Below, in pieces: positions 1 to 7,477 of a stretch of 47,749 nucleotides of DNA; position 1 is the first letter of the stretch; every line of letters starts with the position of its first letter. Position numbers and translations under genes: made by a program. This stretch comes from Akkermansiaceae bacterium (GTDB taxonomy: Bacteria; Verrucomicrobiota; Verrucomicrobiia; Verrucomicrobiales; Akkermansiaceae): contig JABDRB010000001.1 of the NCBI GenBank assembly GCA_013041925.1, positions 1-47,749 on the forward strand, given 5' to 3'. The notes under the pieces were generated by a model. It was not told the DNA's origin. It searched no databases and worked only from the letters and a program-made list of their open reading frames with translations.

Positions 1-70
1 GGACAAGAAAATAACCAACAAAAAGCAGGAGTTTCACCGGAGGTATACGCATTATGTTGTAGGTAGAGGG

Positions 71-1387
71 GTGAGCGAGAAGGTTGTGCCCTATTATTGG
101 CATTATTTGGAAGGCTGGGGAGCTCATTTACGACAATCTGGAAACCCAACGACTGGGGGTGGAGGGGGCGGAAAAGCTGCGGTTTTTCGTGAATGGCTCA
201 AAAAATTAGGTGGAAATCCACGTTGGGAGGATTGGCAGCTGCGGCAAGCTCTCGATGCGGTGCGAAGTGCACATGAAGGTCTTCTCCATGAAGTCTGGGC
301 GAGCGAGCTGGACTGGGGGGCTGAGCTAGAAGGGGTCTTCAAGCAGCGGGAACTGATGGAATTAGAAAATAGCCCACAGGATGTCAGCAAGGTGGTTGAG
401 CTTGCACTGGGGAAAGGGTTGCTTCCAGAGGCCGCTGGGTTGATTGGCCGTCTGACCGAGAGTCTGAGGGGGAGGCATTATGCTTATAGAACGGAACAGA
501 CTTACCGTGGATGGGCAGAGCGTTTTTTATTGTCGTGTGATGAATCATGCCGCGCTAGGCCGACTGTTCGCGATGCATGGTCATTTCTGGAGGGGTTGGC
601 GGTGGTTCATCATGTGACACGATCCACGCAGGCGCAGGCGGTGAATGCGTTGTCTTATTTTTTTCGTCATGTGTTGGGGGATGAGCACCCTGATTTTTCA
701 AATTTTAAAAAGGCAAGGATGTCAAAGAAGGTGCCGGTTGTGCTGGGTCAGGATGAGGTGGGCCGTTTGCTGGCAGGAAGCCGGGGTGTTACTGGGCTCA
801 TGATGCGCTTGATGTATGGATCTGGCATCCGTTTGATGGAGTGCATGCGCCTGCGCGTAAAGGATCTAGATTTTGCGAATCGTCTGGTGATTGTGAGGGA
901 TGGGAAGGGAGGAAAAGATCGGCGGACGCCTTTGCCCGAATCGCTTGAGGTGTTACTCAAGGGTCATTTACACAATGTGCGTGAGTTGTATGAAAAAGAC
1001 CGATCTTCGGGGGTTGCGGGGGTGATGTTACCTGGTGCGCTTGATCGGAAGTATCCACAGGCTGGCATGGAGTGGGGATGGTTTTGGATTTTTCCTTCTG
1101 CCCGTCTGTCTACGGATCCAAGGGCAAATCTGATCCGTAGGCATCATGCAGGGGGAAATGCGGTGCAAAAGGCGGTGAAAGTGTCGGCACGTGAGGCGGG
1201 CATCGATAAAAAGGTAACGTGCCATGTGCTGCGCCATAGTTTTGCGACTCATCTTCTGGAGGCTGGCCGAGATATCAGAACCGTGCAGGAGCTACTGGGG
1301 CATAGCGATGTTAAGACGACTGAGATTTACACCCATGTGATGAACCGACCAGGGGGCGGAGTAACGAGTCCGCTGGATGAGCTATGA
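71..1387 (+). CDS. intI: Integron-type tyrosine recombinase (IntI-like)
   Basis: Site-specific tyrosine recombinase of the integron integrase family. Catalytic residues are visible: Arg254 (GSGIRLME), His385-x-x-Arg388 ([10 protein letters not shown]), His411 ([16 protein letters not shown]) and nucleophile Tyr420. The IntI-specific insert before the HxxR box is present at about residues 325-375 ([10 protein letters not shown]...[14 protein letters not shown]), and the C-terminus ends in the family's SPLDEL-type motif. The core starts near residue 124 ([14 protein letters not shown]), so there are about 120 extra N-terminal residues with a six-glycine run. The first start in frame is GTG at 71, but the frame stays open to base 2 and encodes protein-like sequence ([13 protein letters not shown]), so the real start may lie outside the window. 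No attC or cassette array is seen downstream; an array would be expected upstream of the gene, off the window. The family assignment is firm; the start is not. Confidence 0.9.
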   Translation: MSEKVVPYYWHYLEGWGAHLRQSGNPTTGGGGGGKAAVFREWLKKLGGNPRWEDWQLRQALDAVRSAHEGLLHEVWASELDWGAELEGVFKQRELMELENSPQDVSKVVELALGKGLLPEAAGLIGRLTESLRGRHYAYRTEQTYRGWAERFLLSCDESCRARPTVRDAWSFLEGLAVVHHVTRSTQAQAVNALSYFFRHVLGDEHPDFSNFKKARMSKKVPVVLGQDEVGRLLAGSRGVTGLMMRLMYGSGIRLMECMRLRVKDLDFANRLVIVRDGKGGKDRRTPLPESLEVLLKGHLHNVRELYEKDRSSGVAGVMLPGALDRKYPQAGMEWGWFWIFPSARLSTDPRANLIRRHHAGGNAVQKAVKVSAREAGIDKKVTCHVLRHSFATHLLEAGRDIRTVQELLGHSDVKTTEIYTHVMNRPGGGVTSPLDEL

Positions 1388-1415
1388 GTCGATAGGGGCG
1401 CTAGGGTGAAGCGGG

Positions 1416-1430
1416 GCGGATATCATCCGC
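1416..1430. repeat. Small inverted repeat between intI and the MYG1-family gene
   Basis: Perfect 6-bp inverted repeat GCGGAT-atc-ATCCGC in the 60-bp gap between two convergent genes. There is no T-tract, so it is a weak candidate for a terminator. It does not match the attC core pattern. Confidence 0.3.
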
Positions 1431-1447
1431 TACGGATCGTGTCTCGA

Positions 1448-2332
1448 TTAGGCCCAGGCACCGGCGAGGATCGCCATGAGGCGGGCAGGATCTGTGGCGC
1501 TGGTCTTGCAGAGGAAGCCGCTGTTGTGGGCGAAGTGGACGTCGTCATCGGCTTCGATGCGGGTGAAGTCGAGTTTCGGGTGATCGTTGAACCTTGCGAG
1601 GCCAAAGCCATGGCCGCGGCTATCTGGGTAAACGATGGCGGCGATCTCTTGGGCGAGTTCATTCACCAGAATATAGCGTGCGAGGCCGCCGGAGGCGTCG
1701 TCGATACCGGTCTCTGTGCGCGGCAAGAACAGGGTGCTGAAGGTTTGTGCCCCCGCGCTGATCTCCCAACGCTCGACGTGCGCGGCGACAAAATCGATTT
1801 TTTCCCTTACCCCGTGAAGGTAATCGATGAGGTCCTGACCGATCATCCGCATCAACTCGTAGACAGGGTCGCCCGCCTGCAGCATCTCCGTGGGAGAAAC
1901 TTGTGCAAACCGACGCAGCATCGACATATCGATTGGCGAGTTCAGCTTACCCACGATATCACGGCTGACACCGAGCCACTCGGCCGTCTTGTTGGGTCCT
2001 CGGGTATCAAACCATTCGGCAGGCTCAAGCCAGTCGCAAAATAGGCGTGCGTCCTCATAGAGCCCAAGGTGTTTGAGCACCAGGGAGATGGCGCAGGTTG
2101 GTGTATAATCGCGCGGGAACTGGTGGTGATCAAAGTTGTTTTTCTCTGGTTCGTGTCGGTCGCCGACATCGAGCACACAGACGTCCGCGTCATCGAGTTC
2201 CTGTTTGGTCGGCTCACGCCTGACGATGGCTACGGGGTGGCGTGCAACCATGATGCTGCAGGCGATAAAATCATCTTTATGGGCGCCGCCAGGGTGGGTG
2301 AGAATGGTATGAATGGACATAGGAAGAGCCAT
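1448..2332 (-). CDS. MYG1/UPF0160 family metal-dependent hydrolase
   Basis: Member of the MYG1 (UPF0160) family, related to DHH phosphoesterases; eukaryotic members act as 3'-5' RNA exonucleases, while bacterial members are largely uncharacterised. The N-terminus carries the metal-site signature THPGGAHKDDFIAC, followed by LDVGDRHEP and the NNFDHHQF box with the DHH triad. The 294-residue length is typical and no signal peptide is seen, so it is cytoplasmic. ATG 2332 is the longest start; ATG 2320 (MSIHTILTHPGG) puts the conserved motif closer to the N-terminus and is equally plausible. It lies 78 bp downstream of glgA on the same strand and may be co-transcribed. The biological substrate is unknown. 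Confidence 0.85.
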   Translation of the reverse strand: MALPMSIHTILTHPGGAHKDDFIACSIMVARHPVAIVRREPTKQELDDADVCVLDVGDRHEPEKNNFDHHQFPRDYTPTCAISLVLKHLGLYEDARLFCDWLEPAEWFDTRGPNKTAEWLGVSRDIVGKLNSPIDMSMLRRFAQVSPTEMLQAGDPVYELMRMIGQDLIDYLHGVREKIDFVAAHVERWEISAGAQTFSTLFLPRTETGIDDASGGLARYILVNELAQEIAAIVYPDSRGHGFGLARFNDHPKLDFTRIEADDDVHFAHNSGFLCKTSATDPARLMAILAGAWA

Positions 2333-2410
2333 CCATAAGGGTGAAAGGCTATCGTGTCCACCCTAACCTTGCGGGTGACGCTGCCTGCCCATCCGGCCTA
2401 CGGGCTATGA

Positions 2411-3949
2411 TTAGCGGCCTACCTTCTGACCGAGCATTTTCTCGTAGAGGCCGATATAGGATGCGGCGGTGGTCGTGTGGTTAAAACGTTCTGCGGACTC
2501 GCGCATGATGCGGGAAAGCGTATGTTGCTTGTCCTCGCGGGAGCGTTTGTAGAAGCCGACCGCCTCATCGACGGCCCAGCGGAGTCCCTCGGGGCCATAA
2601 TGCTGAAAGCGGAAGCCATTACCCATCGAGCCATCGTGGTGCATGTGTTCGACGGTGTCATGGATCCCGCCGGTGTCGTGGACAACGGAGAGCGTGCCAT
2701 ACTTCGGGCTCACCATCTGGGGCAAACCGCAGGGTTCGAAGCGGGAGGGCATAATCATAAAGTCGGATGCGGCATAGCCGAGGCGTGAATAGCTTTCATT
2801 GAAGTCCTCGACGCACACACGTCCCTGAAGCCCGTGCATCTCGACAATTTGGTGGAAATGCTCTTGGAATGACCCGTTGGCGATGATGGCGACCTGCAAA
2901 CCGATGTCTGAGTGGTCGGCAATCATTTGATAAAGGATATCGGCAAGGAGCTGGCAGCCTTTTTGCATGGGGTCGAGACGTGACGGCCAGAAGAAGATTG
3001 GTGCGTCGGGGTCAACGTTGAGTCCGGCGCGTTCCTGAAGTTTCTGTTTGTTGACCGCCTTGCCCTCCATGACATTTTTATGATCGTAGTTCATGGCAAG
3101 GGCGTCATCCGTCGATGGGTCATAGGAAACATCCGGTGCATTGAGGATGCCAGTGGCACATCCAGCGTGAAGTTTGTTGGACAACTCATTCCGAATGGAA
3201 TCGGGGACAAAGCTATGTCTCCCCTCCACCACCTCGTAGAGAAAGGTTTCACTCACTGAGTTCACATGGTCGGCAGCAAAAATGCCACTCGCGAGCAGGT
3301 CGGTCATATTGCCCTCACGCGACTCCTCGTAGGAGTAGGGAGGGTTTTCAAAGTAGAGGTGGTTCCAGAACTCTGCGACATCGATGCCACGGTCTTCGAG
3401 TTCAGCCATCGGCATCTTTTCCGTGTGGATGTTGTGGATGGTAATGAGACAGGGAATCCCCAAACGACGTGCCACGGCCGGGATCAAACCCGTCATCCAG
3501 TCGTTGCAATGAATTAAATCAGGCTTCACGCGCGGGATGATATGGTTGATGACCTCACGCTGAAACGCGAGCGCCATGAGCTTGTTCTCTGACGCATAAA
3601 CTTCATCACGATGATAAAAAATGCGATCTTCCGCGAGGTGGATGCGGTCTTCACCCAGATTGTCCCTGACGCGTTGGTATTCCCGATCGTGCAGGTCTTT
3701 CACACCCTCATTGAACATCCTTCGGTAATTAGGCAAAGCCACGTGCACGTCCGCGCCTTGATCGTAGAGGGCGCTGACTAAGGATGCGGATACGTCCGCC
3801 ATACCGCCAGCCTTGGCACTGAGTCGCTGGGACATGTTTCCCATACCTTCTGGGAGGTAGGTGATTTCTGGCGTAACCACGAGGATGGTGGGCGTCTCCA
3901 CTCCATCGGGATCGGATTGAGGCGAGGCTTTAGATAGGTTCTGGCTCAT
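2411..3949 (-). CDS. glgA: Glycogen/starch synthase (GT5)
   Basis: GT-B glycosyltransferase that transfers glucose from ADP-glucose (or UDP-glucose) to growing alpha-1,4-glucan. The N-terminal Rossmann half has ILVVTPEITYLP and the KxGG substrate loop as SAKAGGMADVSASL. The C-terminal half has FFWPSRLDPMQKG and the GT5 signature MPSRFEPCGLPQM followed by YGTLSVVHDTGGIHDTVE, including the catalytic-region glutamate and the nucleotide-sugar loop. I placed the start at ATG 3949 (MSQNLSKAS); an in-frame ATG at 3994 adds 15 residues, and neither has a clear Shine-Dalgarno. Length is about 512 residues, normal for the family. It follows the cox operon after a terminator, so it probably has its own promoter in 3950-4034. 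No branching enzyme or GlgC is nearby. Confidence 0.9.
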   Translation of the reverse strand: MSQNLSKASPQSDPDGVETPTILVVTPEITYLPEGMGNMSQRLSAKAGGMADVSASLVSALYDQGADVHVALPNYRRMFNEGVKDLHDREYQRVRDNLGEDRIHLAEDRIFYHRDEVYASENKLMALAFQREVINHIIPRVKPDLIHCNDWMTGLIPAVARRLGIPCLITIHNIHTEKMPMAELEDRGIDVAEFWNHLYFENPPYSYEESREGNMTDLLASGIFAADHVNSVSETFLYEVVEGRHSFVPDSIRNELSNKLHAGCATGILNAPDVSYDPSTDDALAMNYDHKNVMEGKAVNKQKLQERAGLNVDPDAPIFFWPSRLDPMQKGCQLLADILYQMIADHSDIGLQVAIIANGSFQEHFHQIVEMHGLQGRVCVEDFNESYSRLGYAASDFMIMPSRFEPCGLPQMVSPKYGTLSVVHDTGGIHDTVEHMHHDGSMGNGFRFQHYGPEGLRWAVDEAVGFYKRSREDKQHTLSRIMRESAERFNHTTTAASYIGLYEKMLGQKVGR

Positions 3950-4034
3950 ATCAAATTCTTCAATGTTTCTGTATCTTCTTAGACAATTCATCATGAGCTA
4001 GCAAGGAAGATTCCAAGTTCGCCTTCATTATGAC

Positions 4035-4074
4035 AAAAAAAATCAGGCGACAAGGAATCACCCTGCAGCCTGAT
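4035..4074 (-). terminator. Rho-independent terminator after coxB
   Basis: Read on the minus strand, this is a 7-bp stem (ATCAGGC pairing with GCCTGAT, 4042-4048 and 4068-4074). The loop contains a small nested AGG/CCT pairing, and the stem is followed directly by eight T residues (4035-4042 are A on the plus strand). It lies 26 bp beyond the coxB stop and marks the end of the oxidase operon. Confidence 0.75.
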
Positions 4075-4100
4075 AGAATAAAGATGTCTGATCAGGATAG

Positions 4101-4874
4101 CTATCTCTTCTTTTTAGCCAACTCCTCGTCACTGCGGGATTTCGCCCACTTGTAATACTCCTCGGCATTGATCACCTCCATGCTTCCTTTCATATTGGCA
4201 TGGGCCTCACCGCAGAGCTGGGCACAGACGACGTATGTTTCCATTTCTTCGACGGGTTTAAACCACATGGGGATTTCTTTACCGGGGATGCAGTCCTGCT
4301 GGATCCGCATTGGGACGATGGCAAAGTTATGGATCACATCCTTTGATGACACCTGGAGGATGCAGTTACGGTTCACGGGGAGTCGAAGCATCGTGGTCGA
4401 CATGAAGTCGTCATCGCCATTCGGGTCATCGGCATCGATGCCGAGCGTGTTATCCCCCGTGATCAGGGTGTTATCGGTGCGACCAAAAATGCCATCGTTT
4501 CCGGGGTAGTGGTAGATCCAGCTATACTGCTGGCCGACAACGCGCACGCGTGGTGCATCGGGGTCGTTGGCGACAACGCGGTCAAAGGTATCAGTGCGCT
4601 CGGCCCAGAGGGGAAATGCAAAGCCGAGCAAGAAGACGGCTTCCACAATGACCACCCCGATCTCAAGGTGCGTAGAGACATGGCTTTTTACACCGGTGTA
4701 GGATGGTTTTGGGTTACGTCTGTGCCAGAACTTAAAGAGGACAACGACAAAGAAAATCGACCAACCGACGAAGAGGACCAGCATCAGCCAGTGGATGACG
4801 GCGTTCATCTGATCGACCTGCTCACCGTGTTGGGAGTAGTTACTAGGGATGCCAAATAAATCGAGAATAGACAT
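4101..4874 (-). CDS. coxB: Cytochrome c oxidase subunit II (CuA)
   Basis: Subunit II of an aa3-type oxidase, which accepts electrons from cytochrome c at a dinuclear CuA centre on the periplasmic side. Two transmembrane helices lie at about residues 25-47 and 70-90, followed by a cupredoxin domain. CuA ligands are all visible: His182 (DVIHNF), then Cys217, Cys221, His225 and Met228 in CAQLCGEAHANM. The usual Glu between the cysteines is Gln; since that residue binds through its backbone this is probably tolerated. There is no N-terminal lipobox and no fused cytochrome c domain, so this is aa3 rather than caa3. It is unusually placed last in the operon, after two small membrane proteins, and is followed by a strong terminator. 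Confidence 0.95.
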   Translation of the reverse strand: MSILDLFGIPSNYSQHGEQVDQMNAVIHWLMLVLFVGWSIFFVVVLFKFWHRRNPKPSYTGVKSHVSTHLEIGVVIVEAVFLLGFAFPLWAERTDTFDRVVANDPDAPRVRVVGQQYSWIYHYPGNDGIFGRTDNTLITGDNTLGIDADDPNGDDDFMSTTMLRLPVNRNCILQVSSKDVIHNFAIVPMRIQQDCIPGKEIPMWFKPVEEMETYVVCAQLCGEAHANMKGSMEVINAEEYYKWAKSRSDEELAKKKR

Positions 4875-4913
4875 AAGGGTATAGGGAAAGGGTGAATCGG
4901 GGTGCGGGCGGGA

Positions 4914-5111
4914 TTAATCGCGCAGGGAGGGGTCGAGTTGGGCGTTTTCACGTTTGGCCATGCGGGCAATGAAAAAAATGATTGCGGTGAGCATGGGGAT
5001 GATAATGACGAGCATCACGAGCATGGCGTAGCCAGCGGCGACGGAGTCGCGGTGCTGTTCGCCCACGCCCATACAGACGGAGCAGGCGAGTGTGTTCAGG
5101 AGTGAGGTCAT
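4914..5111 (-). CDS. Small single-TM protein with CxxC motif in cox operon
   Basis: A 65-residue protein with an N-terminal CSVCMG motif (a CxxC near residues 10-13), one strong transmembrane helix (about residues 27-48, VMLVIIIPMLTAIIFFIA) and a positively charged, probably cytoplasmic tail. The gap to coxB is 39 bp and to the upstream small gene 33 bp, so it is clearly part of the oxidase transcript. Short CxxC membrane proteins are common in oxidase clusters and could aid copper handling or be accessory subunits, but I cannot assign a named family. Confidence 0.7.
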   Translation of the reverse strand: MTSLLNTLACSVCMGVGEQHRDSVAAGYAMLVMLVIIIPMLTAIIFFIARMAKRENAQLDPSLRD

Positions 5112-5144
5112 GATGATTGGGGGTTCGGGCTGGGGGGGCGGGCG

Positions 5145-5339
5145 TTAAATCTTCTGTGCTTTGCGATAAAAGCGGATGCCGTAGAGAGGAAGGAAGATGG
5201 CGGCTACCGCACAGGTGCTACCAAAGACCTTGAGGCCAGCGCCCGAGGCCGACTCAAGCACAAACGCCCACAAGACAACAAACACACAGAGCAGGGTGGC
5301 CAGTGTGATGAAGAGAAGATGAAAACCTTTGAGTGACAT
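5145..5339 (-). CDS. Small two-TM hypothetical protein in cox operon
   Basis: A 64-residue, very hydrophobic protein with two predicted transmembrane helices (about residues 6-28 and 34-54) and a basic C-terminus (RFYRKAQKI). It lies between coxD and the CxxC protein with short gaps (53 and 33 bp) on the same strand, so it is likely co-translated with the oxidase. Its size and hydrophobicity suggest an accessory oxidase subunit or assembly helper. No conserved motif is recognised. It is real by context rather than by homology. Confidence 0.65.
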   Translation of the reverse strand: MSLKGFHLLFITLATLLCVFVVLWAFVLESASGAGLKVFGSTCAVAAIFLPLYGIRFYRKAQKI

Positions 5340-5392
5340 GGTAGGGTGTGGGGGTGATTGGGGTGAGGGTGGTGGCTCGGGTAATGGGACAA

Positions 5393-5731
5393 CTATCGGC
5401 CGAAGAATCCTTCAAAATAGATCGGGTCTGAGAAAGCTAAACCGGTGAGTGCGATCAGGAAAAAACCGAACACAATCCCCATTCCAAAGAACCAGTAGAT
5501 CATTTTTTTCTCATGATTGAGGTGCATGAAGATCAGTGCCACCAGGGTGGCTTTAAACAGGGCGATGAGCAAACCGATCACCATGTCGGCGGTGCCAAAG
5601 CCACGTGAACCAAAGTCGAGAAACTCAAATTTGGCCACGGCAACCGTGAGGAGTGTGCAGGCAAAAAGTGTTGCCCCGATTAAGAGGTAAAGTTTGATAT
5701 GCCGTTTAATTGCTTCTGGAGAATCAGCCAT
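5393..5731 (-). CDS. coxD: Cytochrome c oxidase subunit IV (prokaryotic)
   Basis: A 112-residue, three-helix membrane protein of the prokaryotic subunit IV type. Helices are at about residues 15-35, 50-70 (DMVIGLLIALFKATLVALIFMHL) and 80-102, and the short HLNHEKK turn after helix 2 is characteristic of the family. The subunit helps stabilise or assemble the CuB centre but is not catalytic. ATG 5731 (MADSPEAIKRHIK) is chosen because the longer open frame to 5800 adds residues unlike the family and leaves no gap to coxC. It sits directly after coxC, the usual order. Confidence 0.85.
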   Translation of the reverse strand: MADSPEAIKRHIKLYLLIGATLFACTLLTVAVAKFEFLDFGSRGFGTADMVIGLLIALFKATLVALIFMHLNHEKKMIYWFFGMGIVFGFFLIALTGLAFSDPIYFEGFFGR

Positions 5732-5803
5732 GGAATCGTTACAGGTAATAGGTTTAGTCAGTGGGGTTATGTCAGAGAAAAGAAAAAAGATCAGGCGCAC
5801 ACT

Positions 5804-7444
5804 CTACATCAGATAGAGGATGGGGAAAAGGAATATCCACACCAAGTCGACAAAGTGCCAGAACAGGCCGCCAATTTCAACGCGGTTGGCGAGCCACTCG
5901 GGGTTCTCGTTATACATCTTACGACCAAAGAACAGGTAGTAGGCAAGGACCAAGGCGCCAGCGATGACGTGCAGACCATGCAAGCCGGTGATGGTGAAGT
6001 AGGTCGCGTAGTAGGTATTCCAGCGGGGGCTGAAAACCGACTCAAATCGCACCTGCTCACGTGGCACGGTGATCGAGGGAAATTCAATCTTGCTGTGATT
6101 TGGCCCAGCGAATCCTTCAATATCACCTGGGTAGAGGGCCAGGATTTCTGCGTGGCTCATTGTTTCCAGCTCCTCGATCGTTTTCTCCTGTAAACCGGCG
6201 ATTTCCTGCCAGTTGATCCGGTAGATATCATTCTCGGTGGGTTTGTGCCCCTTGTCCTTGATTCTTTCCTCGAGCTTGGCCGTGATCAGCTTGTGCTTCT
6301 CCCAGATGGCTTTCATGTTTTCATGTTGGAGCAGCCAGGAGTTGTTGATGGCCACCGTCGGGTCGATGCCTTTTTCCTCGGCCTTCATCACGGTGTGGCG
6401 GAAATCGATTCCATCGACATCGAGCCCGATCGAGCTGTCGGCGGCGATACCGAAGATCACCGTCTGATCCTTCAGTTTGAGGTTCGCTTTTTCGCCCTGC
6501 TTCGGGTTACTCAGCTTACCCCAATAGGGGTCGACGCTGATCTGAGCTTGGCCAGAAGCTGGCACAAAGGTGAGGCTGGGAACAGGAAGACGATACTGGT
6601 CTTTGCGCTCGGCCTTGCGGAGACTGATCTGCTTGACGAGAAGTTCCTTCACGTCCTTTTCCCAGTAGCGTTTACCGGGGAGGGCGGCGCGCACATCCAC
6701 CCACGCCTCGCGGTTGGCTGCGATATCAAGCTCGCTGTTGTTGGCAACGGCGTCGAGGAAATCGTCCTTCGCCTGCTCAATGAGTGCTTTGCTGATTTTT
6801 GCACCCTTGGCAAGCACGGCACCGCCGGAAAGCTTCACCTCATCGGCGAGGACAAATCCACCGTCATCATACTGAGCTCCGAGAACCTCATAGTAGATAT
6901 CATCGACGCGACGCAGATTGATCTGCACGCTCTCAGCGCTGATGTTTAAATTTTTCTTCGGCCCGTGTGCGCCATGGGCGGCGTGGCCATCATGATCACC
7001 ATGATCACCATGATCAGTGTGGTCAGCGTGTGCACCCTGCGGGTGGGCATGACCTTCAATCACGGTGTAATCATCCAAGCGGATCGCCTGGTGAGCAAAC
7101 TTCGCCTTATACTCGATGCCTTTCAGCACCATAAAGAGTGCGGCACAGACGATGGTGATCGTCATATAAATCTGAAACTTCCGCCACTGCCTCAGTTTGA
7201 GAGAAACCCAGGCAAAGACGACGGTCACCGACGAGCCAATCAGGACAAAGGTATTGATCAGACCAGGAAGCACAGGAAGTGTGCGCTCGGGCCATGGATA
7301 ATCTGCGTAAACACGCAAGAATACGTATCCAGAAAAGAGACCACCAAAGAGCATCACCTCGGAGGCGAGAAACAGCCAGATGGCAATCTTTGAGTTATTC
7401 AACCCGGTATCCTTCCGGGGTTCTACAATGTAGGGAATTTCCAT
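5804..7444 (-). CDS. coxC: Cytochrome c oxidase subunit III with a large histidine-rich insertion
   Basis: Subunit III of the aa3 oxidase, split by an insertion. Residues 1-112 hold three helices typical of the family (KIAIWLFLASEVMLFGG, a helix near 60-82, and FQIYMTITIVCAALFM to GIEY). Residues 468-546 hold the last two helices, with the signature TITGLHGLHVIAGA and the end FWHFVDLVWIFLFPILYLM. Between them lie about 355 hydrophilic residues where the family normally has about 20-25. The insertion opens with ten histidines between residues 132 and 160 (repeated GDH/ADH/AAH units) and continues as a charged, probably folded domain without membrane segments. In the known topology this loop faces the periplasm. 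The reading frame is intact. The gap to coxA is 33 bp. A metal-binding or cytochrome-docking role is inference. Confidence 0.92.
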   Translation of the reverse strand: MEIPYIVEPRKDTGLNNSKIAIWLFLASEVMLFGGLFSGYVFLRVYADYPWPERTLPVLPGLINTFVLIGSSVTVVFAWVSLKLRQWRKFQIYMTITIVCAALFMVLKGIEYKAKFAHQAIRLDDYTVIEGHAHPQGAHADHTDHGDHGDHDGHAAHGAHGPKKNLNISAESVQINLRRVDDIYYEVLGAQYDDGGFVLADEVKLSGGAVLAKGAKISKALIEQAKDDFLDAVANNSELDIAANREAWVDVRAALPGKRYWEKDVKELLVKQISLRKAERKDQYRLPVPSLTFVPASGQAQISVDPYWGKLSNPKQGEKANLKLKDQTVIFGIAADSSIGLDVDGIDFRHTVMKAEEKGIDPTVAINNSWLLQHENMKAIWEKHKLITAKLEERIKDKGHKPTENDIYRINWQEIAGLQEKTIEELETMSHAEILALYPGDIEGFAGPNHSKIEFPSITVPREQVRFESVFSPRWNTYYATYFTITGLHGLHVIAGALVLAYYLFFGRKMYNENPEWLANRVEIGGLFWHFVDLVWIFLFPILYLM

Positions 7445-7477
7445 TTAAAAAGTAGGCTAAAGTTACTGAATGATGAG

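Noticed and set aside
1388-1447. Possible attC or attI site next to the integrase
   Set aside because: No RYYYAAC/GTTRRRY pair; only a 6-bp repeat is present.
1406-2044. A 212-codon plus-strand open frame opposite the MYG1-family gene
   Set aside because: It is antisense to a gene with clear family motifs and its own translation lacks any domain signal; a shadow frame.
4101-4874. Gln instead of Glu between the CuA cysteines of coxB
   Set aside because: The residue binds copper by its backbone carbonyl, and Gln occurs here in known CuA proteins such as Thermus ba3; not a sign of loss of function.
6245-6949. A 234-codon plus-strand open frame opposite coxC
   Set aside because: Lies opposite the insertion of coxC. 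The coxC frame runs uninterrupted through both family-typical halves, so the antisense frame is a shadow.
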